Positions 6,432 to 6,645 of a stretch of DNA of 6,645 bases are shown piece after piece; positions within the stretch are counted from its first letter, which is position 1; each line of letters opens with the position of its first letter. The notes under the pieces are model-generated. The model ran no database searches and was not told the origin of the DNA. It worked only from the letters and a program-made list of their open reading frames with translations. Both the position numbers and the translations under genes were made by a program. The stretch is from Spirochaetales bacterium (lineage in GTDB: Bacteria; Spirochaetota; Spirochaetia; SPDA01), in contig SPDA01000100.1 of the NCBI GenBank assembly GCA_004525155.1, forward strand, positions 1-6,645. The letters run 5' to 3'.

Positions 6432-6466
6432 AACTGCCCTGCTTCCGGAGCATCCCAATACCAGGA
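6417..6466. repeat. 10-bp direct repeat AATACCAGGA, 40-bp period
   Basis: AATACCAGGA occurs at 6417-6426 and again at 6457-6466, exactly 40 bp apart, in the leader of cbiA. Forty bp is close to four helical turns, so both copies face the same side of the DNA. They could be twin protein-binding sites for control of cbiA or a small local duplication. No function is known. Confidence 0.4.
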
Positions 6467-6587
6467 TCGATTGCCGCCGGAGCTCATGAACACTTAAAAA
6501 AGCATATCCACTTTAACACATACACTGCTTATTATTAAATGCTTTTGAAATACTTGTCCGGCATCAGGTATGTAAATTCCGTATCCC

Positions 6588-6616
6588 TTGACCAATTTCA
6601 ACGGCGGTATTATGCT
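6588..6616 (+). promoter_or_regulatory. possible promoter reading out of the window to the right
   Basis: TTGACC (6588-6593) and TATGCT (6611-6616) are separated by 17 bp and match five and four of six consensus positions. It would drive a gene beyond the right edge, divergent from cbiA. A perfect inverted repeat lies over the expected start site. Confidence 0.35.
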
Positions 6617-6633
6617 TAATTCATGATAATTAA
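6616..6633. repeat. inverted repeat TTAATT-N6-AATTAA, possible operator
   Basis: TTAATT (6616-6621) and AATTAA (6628-6633) are perfect inverted copies with a 6-bp spacer, placed just after the -10 of the plus-strand promoter at 6588-6616. TGATAAT is also repeated at 6624-6630 and 6637-6643, 13 bp apart. This suits a repressor site, but AT-rich DNA yields such repeats by chance. Confidence 0.25.
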
Positions 6634-6645
6634 AGTTGATAATCA

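Larger units (their letters stand above)
6313..6645. other. leader and intergenic region right of cbiA; no established gene
   Basis: This 333-nt region has two parts. The part near cbiA (6313-6490) is of average composition and holds a hairpin, a palindrome, a 10-bp direct repeat and short open frames on the minus strand. The outer part (6490-6645) is AT-rich and holds a possible promoter in each direction: on the minus strand CGGACA (6560 to 6555), 18 bp, AATAAT (6536 to 6531), which would give cbiA a leader of about 210 nt; on the plus strand TTGACC-17-TATGCT. A minus-strand frame is open from the window edge (6643) to a TAA at 6496-6494, 49 codons, of unknown nature. I looked for a cobalamin riboswitch B12 box and did not find one. 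Confidence 0.5.

Noticed and set aside
6277..6489. Plus-strand 70-codon frame with a hydrophobic stretch, at the start of cbiA
   Set aside because: It begins antisense inside cbiA from a GTG without a convincing ribosome site; the hydrophobic stretch could be chance from the complement of the leader.
6313..6530. Cobalamin riboswitch before cbiA
   Set aside because: A GGGAGAAACAGGTGAAAA stretch faintly recalls the conserved core, but the pairing partners and the B12 box are absent.
6494..6643. Minus-strand frame of 49 codons open from the right window edge
   Set aside because: AT-rich, matches nothing I recognise, and is too short to separate the end of a real gene from chance; the plus-strand promoter over the same DNA argues against coding.

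Overview
The window reads as chromosomal DNA of an anaerobic bacterium that depends on vitamin B12 (corrinoids). The pointers are a methylcobamide methyltransferase-like enzyme, a second enzyme of the same UroD fold, and a cobyrinate a,c-diamide synthase. Ribosome binding sites are strong GGAGG or AAAGGAG on the plus-strand genes. The coding DNA is fairly GC-rich, while both window ends (about 1-120 and 6490-6645) are AT-rich. The exact lineage cannot be read from this; a spirochaete or a similar Gram-negative-type anaerobe is a guess, based only on protein style and a signal peptide with a lax Cys-containing end.

Left part (1-4296, plus strand). After an AT-rich leader and a good sigma70-type promoter (TTGACA-17-TACAAA) come three genes in one direction: a 399-aa UroD-superfamily protein, a 552-aa secreted right-handed beta-helix protein, and a 332-aa MtaA/MtbA-like methyltransferase. 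The gaps are 96 and 126 nt and hold no convincing terminator, so one transcript is plausible. The two UroD-fold proteins share the N-terminal signature of the family but belong to different subfamilies. Only the second has all three Zn ligands of the methylcobamide:thiol methyltransferases.

Right part (4289-6312, minus strand). cbiA (cobyrinate a,c-diamide synthase) is followed 38 nt downstream by a small class I SAM-dependent methyltransferase. That gene ends 8 nt inside the 3' end of the last plus-strand gene, so the two blocks converge and overlap. The leader of cbiA (6313-6530) has no Shine-Dalgarno site but has a hairpin, a 10-bp direct repeat and a 40-codon frame whose stop overlaps the cbiA start as ATGA.

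Working together (inference): the plus-strand block may move methyl groups through a corrinoid protein, with cbiA helping to make the cofactor. No corrinoid-binding protein, reductive activase or other cobalamin gene lies in this window, and the extracellular beta-helix protein between the two intracellular methyltransferase-like genes has no obvious role. That unexplained pairing is the most interesting feature.
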